DNA of 64,000 nucleotides from Bacteroides mediterraneensis (lineage in GTDB: Bacteria; Bacteroidota; Bacteroidia; Bacteroidales; Bacteroidaceae). Under the pieces are notes generated by a model, which saw nothing but the letters and a program-made list of their open reading frames with translations, did no database searches and was not told where the DNA came from. The stretch covers positions 720,322 to 784,321 of the forward strand of contig NZ_LT635783.1 in assembly GCF_900128455.1 (NCBI RefSeq), read 5' to 3'. Position numbers and translations under genes: made by a program. Shown in pieces: positions 37,058 through 46,972 of this stretch; the first letter of the stretch is position 1; the number at the start of each line of letters is the position of its first letter.

Positions 37058-40000
37058 TCACTTCCGTTTCTTTTTCAGATATTCTGAAGGAGCCATTCCA
37101 TATTCATCCTTAAAACATTGTCTGAAATAGCCTATACTACTAAATCCGGTAAGATCGGAAATCTCAGCTAAAGAATACTTTCCGTCGTTTATTAGCTCTA
37201 TACTCTTTTTCATTTTTACTTTTCTAACGAATTCATTAACTGACATTTCTGTCAATCCTTTGATTTTTCTGTATAGAGTAGAGTGGCTCATACACATTTT
37301 GTCTGCGATAAAGGCCACATCTATTTTCTCGATACTTAGGTTCTTTTCAATAATATCCGTAACCTTGTTCAAGAACTCTTGATCAAGTTTATTGAGATTC
37401 TGGCGCTCATTTTCAATATCTTTTTGCTCATTTTCAGTTGTGGGAATAGTTGTGATGACTTCTGCTATTTTTCTCCTGTTTTCCAGAATATTATTGATTC
37501 TGCTATTTAATAATCTGGCGCTGAACGGCTTGGTAATGAAAGAATCTGCTCCAGCTGCATAACCTTCTTCTTTATCTTGAAGTGTATCTTTGGCTGTTAG
37601 GAGAATGATAGGAATATGACTAGTACGCATATCTTTCTTTATGTTTCTACATAATTCGATGCCATCCATTACAGGCATCATAATGTCACTGATGACGATG
37701 TTAGGAATTTGATTTTGTGCGATATCCCATCCTTCTTTTCCATCAGCAGCCGTTATAACCTCATATCTGTCTTCGAATGAACTTCGTATATATTCTCTGA
37801 TGTCTTGGTTATCTTCTACAAGAAGAATGATTGGTTTCCCGTCTTCAGTTTCTTTGAGCTCATTGGATAATATATTCTCTTGTGAGAGGGAATCTGTTTC
37901 TTTAATTGTTTGGTGTTCAGCATTGGGATAAGTATTTTCTGTGAGCAGTTTCAAGGTAAACTTGCTACCTTTTTCTACTTCACTTTCCACGTCAATTGTA
38001 GCTTGATGTAAATCTGCCAAAGATTTCACTAAAGCTAGTCCAATGCCAGAACCAGAAACTTGGTATTTTCCTTGTCCTTGATAATATCGTTCGAAGATAT
38101 GGTTGAGGGATTCTTTGGATATGCCATGCCCTGTATCTTCTACGCTGATGATTGTATATTTGATATCATCTTTTTCTTTGGTTTCTATAGATAGTGTAAC
38201 CCTTCCTTTAGGGGTATATTTTAGAGCGTTCGACATCAGGTTATCTACAATGATGGTGATGATTTCCTGGTCATAGTAGAGTTTGGATTCCGGCAAGCTC
38301 GTTTTAATATGGATCTCTACATTGGTATTCTGATTCAGCTCCTTATATTTTATGCCTATTTCTTGAATTAATCGGGTTAGGTTGTCATAACGAACTTTAA
38401 GTTTTCTGTTTTCTGTTTCTGTTTTTCTGAATTCAAGAATTTGGTTGATTAGATTTAATAGTCTGTTAGCACTATTTCGGATAATGCTAATTTTGTTGGT
38501 TTGTCTAGGTGATAATGTGTCGTCGGCCTGTAAATCTTCCAGCGGTCCTAAAATTAATGTCAGGGGAGTGCGTAGTTCATGTGTGATATTAGTATAGAAC
38601 CTCAGACGCTCGTTATTCAATTTTGGGTCATTTTCATGTTGGTGATGTTCCAAATTCAGACGACTTTCTAATGCCAGTTTCCGTTTGTAGAAATGAAGTA
38701 TAGCATACATGATAAGGCATATAATGATAAAGTAGGTAAGTTTGGCATACCAGGTGAGCCAGATTGGAGGAGCTATCGTAATTTGGATGGCAGTAAAATT
38801 ATCACTCCATGTTTGGTTTCTCATTCTGGCTTTTACTTTAAAGGTATATTTACCTGGCTGTAAATCACGAAATGTAATTTTATTTTCATTCTCTACTTCG
38901 AACCATGTTTTACCTAAACCTTCCATGGTATAGGCATATTCTACTTGTGGACTCTGTGTATAATCCATTACACCAAATGTGACAGTAAAGGTGCTGTTTT
39001 TATATGAGAGATTTACTTTACCATTTATGATGGGAGTAATAGAATCTTTATTGCTGGGTTGAGAGTATTCGTAACTTCGTACGCTTGTGATTTGTACGGG
39101 AGCTATGGTAATGTTTTCTACGATATCTTCTGGATTAAAGTAGCATGCTCCATTTTGGGATCCAAAAAAGAGTGTGCCATCCTTTCCTATGCAAACCGAA
39201 CCATCCATAAAGTCCCCTCTTGGTACTCCTTGATGCCAAGTATAATTAAGAAATTTTTTTTCTTCCTTTTTCCATTGAGCGATACCTCCGTTTGTGCTAA
39301 GCCATATTTTCCCTTGTTTGTCCTCAATGATAGCTCTGACATTTTCATTGATTAAACCTTGTTTATGATCGAAAATCTCAATTTGAGGTTTTAAGGGATT
39401 GGGAATATAAGCAATACCTGCGCGGGTCGCTGCCCATAGTCCCCCCTTATTATCTAGATAAAGGGAGTTTACAGCGTTGGTATTCATGCCATTGGTTGTA
39501 TCGAATTGCATGATACGTTGTTTTTGTGATGAAAAAACAACAAGTCCTTTGCCGAATGTCCCTAGCCATAGCCGTCCTTGTCGGTCTTTTTGAATACCAT
39601 GTATCATTAAGTCTGGTAATTGTTCGTTTATTGTTTTCTCTTCACTTATGATACCGTCTTTCCAAGAGTATAAGCCATTTTGAGTGCCGATCCAGATTTT
39701 ATCGTTATCTTCAAATATACAACAAATTTCTGCGTCTTTGTCATTTATTGGAATCCGGGTTATAGCTTTGTTTTTAGGATTACACATGAGTATTCCGTCT
39801 TTATATAAACCGAGCCAGAGCATTCCGTTTTTATCTTTGAAGATGACAGATGCATGAGTATGGGGATTGGCTTTCCCGGCTAATGAGATGATTTTTTGAA
39901 GCTGCATCTTTTCATTGAATACGGCTATTTCATGTTCTCCTCCTAGCCAGACATGCGACTCGTTATCAATCGTAAGTCCCCATATTTGTTTATCGGTTAA

Positions 40001-41089
40001 GGCCCCGTCTTTTAGAATACTGTACTCCAAGGTCTGGAAAATAGGCTTATTGTAACTTAAAAAATCAACTCCTCCACGATAGTTCCCAATCCAGATGTTG
40101 CCAAATGAGTCTTGTAGAAAGCTTTTGGCATTAGGAGATGAAATTCCGTGCAGATCGTTGCTTGCCTTTATATTCTGAAAATGTGTGTTTTGTGGACTTG
40201 TAAATACATTTTCATTTAAGTCTAAAATGCTGATGCCTCCCATTTGTGTGCAAACCCATAATTTTCCATCTTTACTTTCTCCAATATCATTAATTTGATT
40301 GGAAAGAATTGAAGTCGGATTGTTGGGTTGATTTTGAAAAGAAATAAACTGTTCCTTTTGTGGATTGAATAAGGCAAGTCCATCTTCTGTACCTACCCAG
40401 ATTGAGTTTGTTTTGCTGATTAGAATGCAATGAATTGTATTATTGGGAATGCTATATGGGTTTTGGGGGTCGTGACGATATACTTTAGCAGTTTGTTTCT
40501 CTATATCAATCACTGCTAATCCCCCTTTTTGAAGTCCTACATAAAGATGTCCGTTCTTGTCTTCTTTTGCACACCAGAAGTGGCCTGAAGACAAGCCTTT
40601 GATATTTTCCGCCTTATAATGTGTAATTTTTTTGGTTTTGTTGCTATAATGGTCTATTCCGAGGTGATAATGGGTAATCCATATTCCTCCGTCGGAAGAA
40701 GGGCTTAAGTCTGTGACATCTTGCGTCATCATTCCTGAGAGATTGGTGAATGTTTGTGTTTCACAATTAAAGATGCAAACTCCATCGCGTTGGGTACCTA
40801 CCCAGACCGTATTGTCTGTCTCATTATAATATAATACATTATGTGCATTACTTTTGATAGCTGAATTACCGGTATTATATATGGTAAAATCATTGCCATC
40901 AAATTTGCATAATCCGGATTCAGAAGCCATCCATATATATCCTTGCTTGTCTTGGATTACATCAACGATATAATTGCTGACCATACCGTCAGTCATGGTT
41001 AGGCGTTTGAAAGTGTATTGGGGTTGAGAAAAAATCAATTGAAATTCTCCAAGTATAAGAAGAAAAAGTAAAATAAGTTTATTTCTCAT
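37058..41089 (-). CDS. Hybrid two-component system regulator (sensor kinase-response regulator-AraC fusion)
   Basis: This 1343-residue inner-membrane protein begins at the ATG at 41089 with a signal sequence (MRNKLILLFLLILGEFQLIFSQ). The periplasmic sensor has repeated two-component propeller motifs (for example GYIWMASESGLCKFDGNDF, NTVWVGTQRDGVCIFN) to about residue 680. A Y_Y_Y domain and one membrane helix (about 775-795) follow. The cytoplasmic part has a kinase with His837 in THELRTPL, a HATPase, a receiver with Asp1135 in ISDIMMPVMDG, and a C-terminal AraC HTH (SLAEISDLTGFSSIGYFRQCFKDEYG). Such proteins sense a glycan fragment and activate their own locus; it is convergent with the enzyme operon. 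Confidence 0.95.
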   Translation of the reverse strand: MRNKLILLFLLILGEFQLIFSQPQYTFKRLTMTDGMVSNYIVDVIQDKQGYIWMASESGLCKFDGNDFTIYNTGNSAIKSNAHNVLYYNETDNTVWVGTQRDGVCIFNCETQTFTNLSGMMTQDVTDLSPSSDGGIWITHYHLGIDHYSNKTKKITHYKAENIKGLSSGHFWCAKEDKNGHLYVGLQKGGLAVIDIEKQTAKVYRHDPQNPYSIPNNTIHCILISKTNSIWVGTEDGLALFNPQKEQFISFQNQPNNPTSILSNQINDIGESKDGKLWVCTQMGGISILDLNENVFTSPQNTHFQNIKASNDLHGISSPNAKSFLQDSFGNIWIGNYRGGVDFLSYNKPIFQTLEYSILKDGALTDKQIWGLTIDNESHVWLGGEHEIAVFNEKMQLQKIISLAGKANPHTHASVIFKDKNGMLWLGLYKDGILMCNPKNKAITRIPINDKDAEICCIFEDNDKIWIGTQNGLYSWKDGIISEEKTINEQLPDLMIHGIQKDRQGRLWLGTFGKGLVVFSSQKQRIMQFDTTNGMNTNAVNSLYLDNKGGLWAATRAGIAYIPNPLKPQIEIFDHKQGLINENVRAIIEDKQGKIWLSTNGGIAQWKKEEKKFLNYTWHQGVPRGDFMDGSVCIGKDGTLFFGSQNGACYFNPEDIVENITIAPVQITSVRSYEYSQPSNKDSITPIINGKVNLSYKNSTFTVTFGVMDYTQSPQVEYAYTMEGLGKTWFEVENENKITFRDLQPGKYTFKVKARMRNQTWSDNFTAIQITIAPPIWLTWYAKLTYFIIICLIMYAILHFYKRKLALESRLNLEHHQHENDPKLNNERLRFYTNITHELRTPLTLILGPLEDLQADDTLSPRQTNKISIIRNSANRLLNLINQILEFRKTETENRKLKVRYDNLTRLIQEIGIKYKELNQNTNVEIHIKTSLPESKLYYDQEIITIIVDNLMSNALKYTPKGRVTLSIETKEKDDIKYTIISVEDTGHGISKESLNHIFERYYQGQGKYQVSGSGIGLALVKSLADLHQATIDVESEVEKGSKFTLKLLTENTYPNAEHQTIKETDSLSQENILSNELKETEDGKPIILLVEDNQDIREYIRSSFEDRYEVITAADGKEGWDIAQNQIPNIVISDIMMPVMDGIELCRNIKKDMRTSHIPIILLTAKDTLQDKEEGYAAGADSFITKPFSARLLNSRINNILENRRKIAEVITTIPTTENEQKDIENERQNLNKLDQEFLNKVTDIIEKNLSIEKIDVAFIADKMCMSHSTLYRKIKGLTEMSVNEFVRKVKMKKSIELINDGKYSLAEISDLTGFSSIGYFRQCFKDEYGMAPSEYLKKKRK

Positions 41090-41108
41090 GGTTATTGTAT
41101 TTAATAAG

Positions 41109-41116
41109 CAAAAATA
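41109..41116 (-). promoter_or_regulatory. Candidate -7 box for the hybrid regulator gene
   Basis: The minus strand reads TATTTTTG, matching TAnnTTTG, 20 bases before the start codon. The leader would be short and no clear -33 was found. Confidence 0.45.
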
Positions 41117-41270
41117 CAATAAAATTGGTGAATAGAAAACTTTCTTTTATTGGAAATGTCGCATCAGATACTTTTTCTTTGTGTTACACTTATGAAAGGA
41201 GAATTGAAACTTGTGTTTGTAGATAAGGTATTAATGCATAGCTTCAATTGGGAGTAAACTATATAAAAAA

Positions 41271-41308
41271 GCATCGTCTGCATTATTGGAAGATTTAGCA
41301 GACGATGC
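41271..41308 (-). terminator. Terminator after asd
   Basis: A perfect 11-bp stem, GCATCGTCTGC (41271-41281) with GCAGACGATGC (41298-41308), is followed on the minus strand by a run of six T. Confidence 0.85.
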
Positions 41309-41338
41309 GTATTAAGTTTTGATAACGAAGTAAAACCG

Positions 41339-42349
41339 TTATCCGATATTCTTCACTTTAATCAGGTATTCTGCAATCTGTACTGCGTTGAGTGCGGCAC
41401 CCTTCTTAATCTGGTCGCCTACAATCCAGAAAGTCAGTCCGTTTTCGTTTGACAAGTCCTTGCGGATACGTCCTACATATACTGGATCTTTTCCAGCCAG
41501 GAACAACGGCATCGGATATTCTTTCTTTTCCGGGTTGTCCATCAGCACCAGACCTTCTCCGTGAGCAAAGGCTTCGCGGGCTTCTTCAATGGATACCGGA
41601 CGTTCCGTTTCAATCCAGATGCTTTCTGAATGAGAACGAAGAGCAGGCACACGTACACAAGTAGCACTGACCTTTACGTCAGAGTGCATGATTTTGCGTG
41701 TCTCGTTATACATCTTCATCTCTTCTTTTGTATATCCGTTGTCCGTGAATACGTCAATCTGAGGAATCAGGTTGAAAGCCAGCTGGTAGGCGAATTTCTC
41801 TACCTTGACAGGCTCACCTGCCAATACCTGACGGTATTGTTCATAAAGTTCGTCCATGGCAGCTGCACCGGCACCGCTGGCTGCCTGATAAGTAGCCACG
41901 TGTACACGCTTAATGTGAGTGAGGTTTTCGATGGCCTTCAGGGCCACTACCATTTGGATGGTCGTACAGTTCGGGTTGGCAATAATACCGCGCGGGCGGT
42001 TCAGGGCATCGGCGGCGTTGACTTCGGGAACCACCAAGGGAATGTCGTTGTCCATACGGAAGGCGCTGGAGTTGTCAATCATTACCGCACCATATTTAGT
42101 AATGGTTTCAGCGAATTCCTTTGATGTGCCGGCACCGGCAGAGGTAAACGCGATGTCAACTCCTTTGAAATCATCGTTGTGCTGCAGCAGTTTTACTTCG
42201 ATTTCTTTTCCGCGAAAAGTGTATTTTCGTCCGGCACTTCTGGTTGAGCCGAACAACAGCAGTTCATCTACCGGGAAGTTTCTTTCATCGAGCACGCGCA
42301 GGAACTCCTGTCCTACGGCTCCGCTTGCACCAACAATTGCTACTTTCAT
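41339..42349 (-). CDS. asd: Aspartate-semialdehyde dehydrogenase
   Basis: This 336-residue cytoplasmic enzyme makes aspartate semialdehyde from aspartyl phosphate, on the path to lysine/diaminopimelate, threonine and methionine. It has the nucleotide-binding motif [11 protein letters not shown] (residues 6-16), the active-site Cys128 in ANPNCTTIQ and the catalytic His240 in [12 protein letters not shown]. Length is typical. It is a single-gene unit, with its own terminator and a divergent antiporter gene upstream. Confidence 0.95.
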   Translation of the reverse strand: MKVAIVGASGAVGQEFLRVLDERNFPVDELLLFGSTRSAGRKYTFRGKEIEVKLLQHNDDFKGVDIAFTSAGAGTSKEFAETITKYGAVMIDNSSAFRMDNDIPLVVPEVNAADALNRPRGIIANPNCTTIQMVVALKAIENLTHIKRVHVATYQAASGAGAAAMDELYEQYRQVLAGEPVKVEKFAYQLAFNLIPQIDVFTDNGYTKEEMKMYNETRKIMHSDVKVSATCVRVPALRSHSESIWIETERPVSIEEAREAFAHGEGLVLMDNPEKKEYPMPLFLAGKDPVYVGRIRKDLSNENGLTFWIVGDQIKKGAALNAVQIAEYLIKVKNIG

Positions 42350-42446
42350 TTCTTATGTTTCTTGTTTAAGTTAATAAATTCCGTGATTGTATTGCTTTCT
42401 GTGCTTCAGTAAGATATTTAAAATTCGTCCTGTAGCTATTGAATCG

Positions 42447-42454
42447 CAAAATTA
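42447..42454 (-). promoter_or_regulatory. Candidate -7 box for asd
   Basis: The minus strand reads TAATTTTG. A TTTG on the same strand lies 16 bases upstream (42471-42474), a little closer than usual. Confidence 0.4.
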
Positions 42455-42497
42455 AAACATTTTGGAATACCAAACGGGAAATGCGGAACTTTTTTCG

Positions 42498-42505
42498 TAT
42501 TTTTG
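42498..42505 (+). promoter_or_regulatory. Candidate -7 box for the antiporter operon
   Basis: TATTTTTG matches the -7 consensus and lies 31 bases before the ATG at 42537. No TTTG was found at the standard distance. Confidence 0.45.
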
Positions 42506-42536
42506 TCCATAAATTTAAAACAGACCGCTCATTTAT

Positions 42537-44681
42537 ATGGAAGAATTGTTAGATTTGTTTCATTTCGATATAGATTTTCCCATTACTGACCCGACCTGGA
42601 TTTTTTTCTTGGTTTTGGTTATCATTTTGTTTGCACCGATTGTGCTGGAACGTTTGCGCATTCCGCACATCATCGGCATGATTCTGGCGGGTATCGTGAT
42701 TGGGGAACATGGGTTCAACATTCTGGCCCGTGACAGCAGTTTTGAACTTTTTGGTAAGGTGGGATTATATTACATCATGTTTCTGGCCGGTCTGGAAATG
42801 AACATGGAGGATTTCAAGAGTATCCGCATGAAGGCGACCGTGCTGGGATTGCTGGCGTTTATTATCCCGCTGGGTATCGGAGTGTGGACAAACCAGCATC
42901 TGCTGGGATATGGCTTGATTACTTCCGTACTGTTGGCCAGTATGTATGCCTCGCACACCCTGATTGCCTATCCGATTGTGATTCGTTATGGCATCAACCG
43001 TCAGCGGGCGGTAAGTATTGCGGTGGGAGGTACGGCGGTGACGGATACGCTGACGTTGCTGGTGCTGGCCGTGATTTCCGGTATGTACAAAGGAGAGACA
43101 TCGGATATGTTCTGGATTTGGCTGGTGCTGAAGGTGATAGTGGTGAGTGCTGTCATCATGCTGACTTTCCCTCGCATCGGACGCTGGTTTTTCCGGCGTT
43201 ACAGTGACCAGGTAGTACAGTATATCTTTGTGATGGCCATGGTGTTCCTGGGAGCGGGACTGATGGAATGGGTCGGTATGGAAGGTATTTTGGGTGCTTT
43301 CTTGGCCGGATTGGTCTTGAACCGTCTGATTCCGCATGTGTCTCCGCTGATGAGTCACCTGGAATTCGTGGGGAATGCCTTGTTTATCCCGTATTTCCTG
43401 ATTGGGGTGGGCATGCTCATCAATGTCAATGTGCTTTTCGGACATATCGATTCCCTCAAGGTGGCTTCGGTGATGATTGTGGTAGCCTTGCTGGGGAAAT
43501 GGATTGCCTCTTGGCTGACACAGAAGATTTACCGCATGAAGTCGGTGGAACGGGAACTGATGTTCGGCTTGAGCAATGCACAGGCGGCAGCTACTCTGGC
43601 TGCGGTGCTGGTGGGCTACAACATTATTCTGCCTTCGGGTGAACGTCTGCTCAATGAGGATGTGCTCAACGGCACGATTTTGCTGATTCTGGTGACTTGT
43701 GTGGTCAGTTCGTTCATCACGGAGCATGCGGCCAAACGGATTGCGATGGATGATGCGGAGCTGGACGAAGAGAAGGAGCAGAAAAAGGAACGTATTCTGA
43801 TACCGGTTGCCAATCCGGATACCTTGGAGAGGTTGATGCAGTTGGCCTTGGTGGTGCGCGATGAGAAACGTACGGACAATTTGGTCGCACTGAATGTGAT
43901 TAATGACAACAATGACTCGGTGCGTCTGGAGATGCGGGGCAAGCGTAGCCTGGAAAGGGCGGCGCAGATTGCGGCTTCGGCCAATGTCCCGCTGAAAACG
44001 GTTTCTCGTTTCGATTTGAACATTGCGACGGGAATTCTGCACACGGCTAAAGAAACGGAATCGACAACGATTGTTATCGGTTTGCATAACAAGTCCAATC
44101 TGGTAGACTCTTTCTTTGGGAATCTGACGGAGGACTTGCTGAAAAATACTTATCAGCAGGTGATGATTGCCCGTTTTCAGATGCCGGTAAACACGTTGCG
44201 GCGTATCATTGTGGCCGTGCCTCCCAAGTCGGAATTTGAGCATGGCTTTGTGAAGTGGATTACGCACCTGTGCCGGATGAGCAGTCAGCTGGGATGTCGC
44301 TTGCATTTCTTTGCGCATCCGCAGACATTGGGCTACATCAAGGGATATATCCAGAAAAAGCATAAGGATGTGATGACGGAGTTCCAGGAACTGGACAACT
44401 GGGACGACCTGCTGATTATTACCGGGCAGGTGAATTATGATCATTTGCTGGTGATTGTAAGTTCCCGAAGGGGTTCTATCTCGTATGACTCTTCTTTTGA
44501 ACGCTTGCCGATGCAGGTTTCCAAGTATTTCAATAATAACAGCATCATGTTGTTGTATCCTGACCAGAAAGGCGACCCGAATGAAACACTGAGCTTTGCC
44601 GACCCGCGCGGATGGGCCGAAACGCAGTATTATGACAAGGTGGGCAACTGGTTTTATAAATGGTTTAAGAAAGATTCATGA
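42537..44681 (+). CDS. CPA2-type cation:proton antiporter with C-terminal universal-stress domain
   Basis: This 714-residue inner-membrane protein has an N-terminal Na+/H+ exchanger domain of about 12 helices (residues about 20-405). Motifs include RIPHIIGMILAGIVIGEHG, YYIMFLAGLEMNMEDF and GILGAFLAGLVLNRLIP, as in KefB/CPA2 transporters. The cytoplasmic C-terminus (about 420-700) has two UspA-like halves, including ERILIPVANPDTLERLMQLALVVRDE. It probably couples ion exchange to a regulatory nucleotide or stress signal. Its stop overlaps the start of tcdA (ATGA), so it leads a four-gene operon. Confidence 0.88.
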   Translation: MEELLDLFHFDIDFPITDPTWIFFLVLVIILFAPIVLERLRIPHIIGMILAGIVIGEHGFNILARDSSFELFGKVGLYYIMFLAGLEMNMEDFKSIRMKATVLGLLAFIIPLGIGVWTNQHLLGYGLITSVLLASMYASHTLIAYPIVIRYGINRQRAVSIAVGGTAVTDTLTLLVLAVISGMYKGETSDMFWIWLVLKVIVVSAVIMLTFPRIGRWFFRRYSDQVVQYIFVMAMVFLGAGLMEWVGMEGILGAFLAGLVLNRLIPHVSPLMSHLEFVGNALFIPYFLIGVGMLINVNVLFGHIDSLKVASVMIVVALLGKWIASWLTQKIYRMKSVERELMFGLSNAQAAATLAAVLVGYNIILPSGERLLNEDVLNGTILLILVTCVVSSFITEHAAKRIAMDDAELDEEKEQKKERILIPVANPDTLERLMQLALVVRDEKRTDNLVALNVINDNNDSVRLEMRGKRSLERAAQIAASANVPLKTVSRFDLNIATGILHTAKETESTTIVIGLHNKSNLVDSFFGNLTEDLLKNTYQQVMIARFQMPVNTLRRIIVAVPPKSEFEHGFVKWITHLCRMSSQLGCRLHFFAHPQTLGYIKGYIQKKHKDVMTEFQELDNWDDLLIITGQVNYDHLLVIVSSRRGSISYDSSFERLPMQVSKYFNNNSIMLLYPDQKGDPNETLSFADPRGWAETQYYDKVGNWFYKWFKKDS

Positions 44682-45403
44682 ACGAAAATAAGAATATAGA
44701 ATGGCAGCAGCGTACGGAACTGTTGCTGGGAAAAGAAAAAATGGACCGCTTGCGGAACGCACATGTGCTGGTCGTTGGCTTGGGCGGTGTAGGTGCCTAC
44801 GCGGCAGAGATGATTTGCCGTGCCGGAGTGGGGCGGATGACAATTGTGGATGCGGATACGGTGCAGCCTAGTAACATCAACCGTCAGTTGCCTGCCACTC
44901 ATTCCGTAATTGGCCGACCGAAGGCGGAGGTATTGGCAGCCCGTTTCCGGGACATCAACCCGGAACTGGATTTGACGGTACTGCCGGTCTATCTGAAGGA
45001 TGAGGCGATTCCGCAGCTGTTGGACAGTGCTTCGTTCGATTTTGTGGTGGATGCCATTGATACGGTAGCTCCCAAGTGTTACCTGATTTATCATGCGCTT
45101 CAGCGGGGGTTGAAGATTGTCAGCAGCATGGGAGCCGGGGCCAAACGCGATATTACGCAGGTACGTTTTGCCGATTTGTGGGAAACATATCACTGTGGGC
45201 TGAGCAAGGCGGTACGGAAGCGTTTGCAGAAGATGGGCATGAAGCGGAAACTGCCGGTGGTGTTCAGCACGGAACAGGCCGACCCGAAGGCGGTGATATT
45301 GGTGGACAACGAGCAGAACAAGAAGTCTACGGCAGGTACGGTGAGCTATATGCCGGCTGTGTTTGGCTGTTATCTGGCGGAATATGTGATTCGTAAATTA
45401 TAA
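44678..45403 (+). CDS. tcdA: tRNA threonylcarbamoyladenosine dehydratase (TcdA/CsdL)
   Basis: This 241-residue member of the ThiF/E1-like family cyclises the t6A modification at position 37 of ANN-decoding tRNAs to ct6A, using ATP. It has the Rossmann motif [14 protein letters not shown] (residues 32-45), [16 protein letters not shown], and [16 protein letters not shown]. The lack of an evident zinc CxxC pair and the length match the TcdA branch rather than ThiF/MoeB. It is translationally coupled to the antiporter gene, a context with no obvious functional link. Confidence 0.9.
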   Translation: MNENKNIEWQQRTELLLGKEKMDRLRNAHVLVVGLGGVGAYAAEMICRAGVGRMTIVDADTVQPSNINRQLPATHSVIGRPKAEVLAARFRDINPELDLTVLPVYLKDEAIPQLLDSASFDFVVDAIDTVAPKCYLIYHALQRGLKIVSSMGAGAKRDITQVRFADLWETYHCGLSKAVRKRLQKMGMKRKLPVVFSTEQADPKAVILVDNEQNKKSTAGTVSYMPAVFGCYLAEYVIRKL

Positions 45404-45408
45404 AGCGT

Positions 45409-46071
45409 ATGATTCAGTTGGAAGGAATAACCAAGAGCTTTGGCACGCTCCAAGTGTTGAAAGGAATCGACTTGGAGATAGCCAAGGGGGAAGTGGTGAG
45501 CATCGTAGGCCCCAGCGGCGCAGGAAAGACCACGTTGCTTCAGATTATGGGTACGCTCGACAAACCGGACAGCGGACGCATTGTCCTGAACGGGACGGAG
45601 GTGAACCGGCTGAAGGAGAAGGAACTGTCTGCTTTCCGTAACCGGGAAATCGGTTTTGTGTTTCAGTTTCATCAGTTGTTGCCTGAGTTTACGGCGGTGG
45701 AGAATGTGATGATGCCTGCCTTGATTCAGGGAAAAGCGATGGGGACGGCCCGGAAAGAGGCGTTGGATATTCTGGCGTTTCTAGGTCTGTCGGAACGTGG
45801 CTCCCATAAGCCGGCCGAGCTGTCGGGAGGAGAGAAACAGCGGGTGGCTGTGGCCCGGGCTTTGATCAATCATCCCTCGGTGATATTGGCCGATGAGCCT
45901 TCGGGCAGCCTGGACACGCAGAACAAGGGCGAGCTGCATCAGCTGTTTTTCGATTTGCGCGACAAACTGGGACAGACGTTCGTGATTGTGACCCACGATG
46001 AAGGGCTGGCGGCACAGACCGACCGTACGATTCACATGATAGATGGTAAAATAAAAATAGAAGCATTATGA
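45409..46071 (+). CDS. ABC transporter ATPase, LolD/MacB type
   Basis: This 220-residue cytoplasmic ATPase has Walker [10 protein letters not shown] (34-42), the Q-loop region [22 protein letters not shown], the signature [15 protein letters not shown] (about 140) and Walker [13 protein letters not shown], followed by [10 protein letters not shown]. The [10 protein letters not shown] motif is typical of the LolD lipoprotein-release group. In E. coli LolD works with LolC/LolE, but no permease gene lies next to it here, so its partner must be elsewhere. It overlaps the next gene by four bases. Confidence 0.85.
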   Translation: MIQLEGITKSFGTLQVLKGIDLEIAKGEVVSIVGPSGAGKTTLLQIMGTLDKPDSGRIVLNGTEVNRLKEKELSAFRNREIGFVFQFHQLLPEFTAVENVMMPALIQGKAMGTARKEALDILAFLGLSERGSHKPAELSGGEKQRVAVARALINHPSVILADEPSGSLDTQNKGELHQLFFDLRDKLGQTFVIVTHDEGLAAQTDRTIHMIDGKIKIEAL

Positions 46072-46904
46072 GTCATATAAAATTAGGAAAATATAATCAG
46101 CTGGAAGTGGTGAAGGAAGTGGATTTCGGAGTGTACCTCAATGGAGATGAAGACGGCGAAATTCTGCTTCCGAAACGGTATGTGCCCGAAGGTACTAAAC
46201 CGGGTGATGTGTTGAACGTGTTCATCTACCTCGATATGGAGGAAAGGCTGGTGGCTACCACCTTGCAGCCGTATGTGCAGGTGGGTGAGTTTGCTTGTCT
46301 GGAAGTGGCATGGGTGAACCAGTTCGGGGCATTCTTGAACTGGGGACTGATGAAGGACTTGTTCGTACCTTTCCGCGAGCAGAAAATGAAGATGCAGAAG
46401 GGAAAGCGTTACGTGGTGTATGTACACTTGGACGAGGAAAGCTACCGTATCGTGGCTTCGGCCAAAGTGGAGCATTTCTTGTCGACCGAAAAGCCGGATT
46501 ACCAGCCGGGTCAGGAAGTGGAAGTACTGGTATGGCAGCGCACGGAGCTGGGATATAAGGTGATTGTGGAAAACAAGTTCAGCGGCATGCTGTACCACAA
46601 TGAGATTTTCCAGCCTTTGGAAGTCGGCATGCGGCTGACGGCGTTTATCAAGCAGGTACGTCCGGATGGAAAGATTGATCTGGTATTGCAGAAGGCTGGT
46701 GCACGGAAGGTGGATGATTTTTCGGAGGTGCTGTGGCAATATATCAAGGACAACGACGGATTCACTCCGTTGAACGACAAGACAGATGCGGAAGTGATTT
46801 ACCACACGTTTGGGGTAAGCAAGAAGACTTTCAAGAAAGCTGTCGGCGATTTGTATAAGAAACGTCGCATTGTATTGGAAGAAGACGGCATACATTTGGC
46901 TTGA
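46068..46904 (+). CDS. CvfB-like RNA-binding protein with S1 domains
   Basis: This 278-residue cytoplasmic protein has tandem S1-type OB folds (about 1-60, 68-135 with [23 protein letters not shown], and 145-210 with [19 protein letters not shown]). A C-terminal winged helix follows (about 215-278, [29 protein letters not shown]). This is the layout of S. aureus CvfB, a regulator that binds RNA. It is the last gene of the operon, overlapping the ATPase gene by four bases, and a strong terminator follows. Confidence 0.88.
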   Translation: MSHIKLGKYNQLEVVKEVDFGVYLNGDEDGEILLPKRYVPEGTKPGDVLNVFIYLDMEERLVATTLQPYVQVGEFACLEVAWVNQFGAFLNWGLMKDLFVPFREQKMKMQKGKRYVVYVHLDEESYRIVASAKVEHFLSTEKPDYQPGQEVEVLVWQRTELGYKVIVENKFSGMLYHNEIFQPLEVGMRLTAFIKQVRPDGKIDLVLQKAGARKVDDFSEVLWQYIKDNDGFTPLNDKTDAEVIYHTFGVSKKTFKKAVGDLYKKRRIVLEEDGIHLA

Positions 46905-46921
46905 GTCAATCCATCTAAAAT

Positions 46922-46968
46922 AAAGTGCTGAAGTTTCTGGAGAAAGTTCCGGAGGGCTTCAGCACTTT
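46922..46968. terminator. Two-way terminator between the CvfB-like gene and the Pro/Arg-rich gene
   Basis: AAAGTGCTGAAG (46922-46933) pairs perfectly with CTTCAGCACTTT (46957-46968). The genes on each side converge on it. Confidence 0.85.
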
Positions 46969-46972
46969 GTGT

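Noticed and set aside
42765..44444. A 559-codon open frame antisense to the antiporter gene
   Set aside because: Shadow frame with abnormal His, Gln and Arg content; the antiporter is clear.
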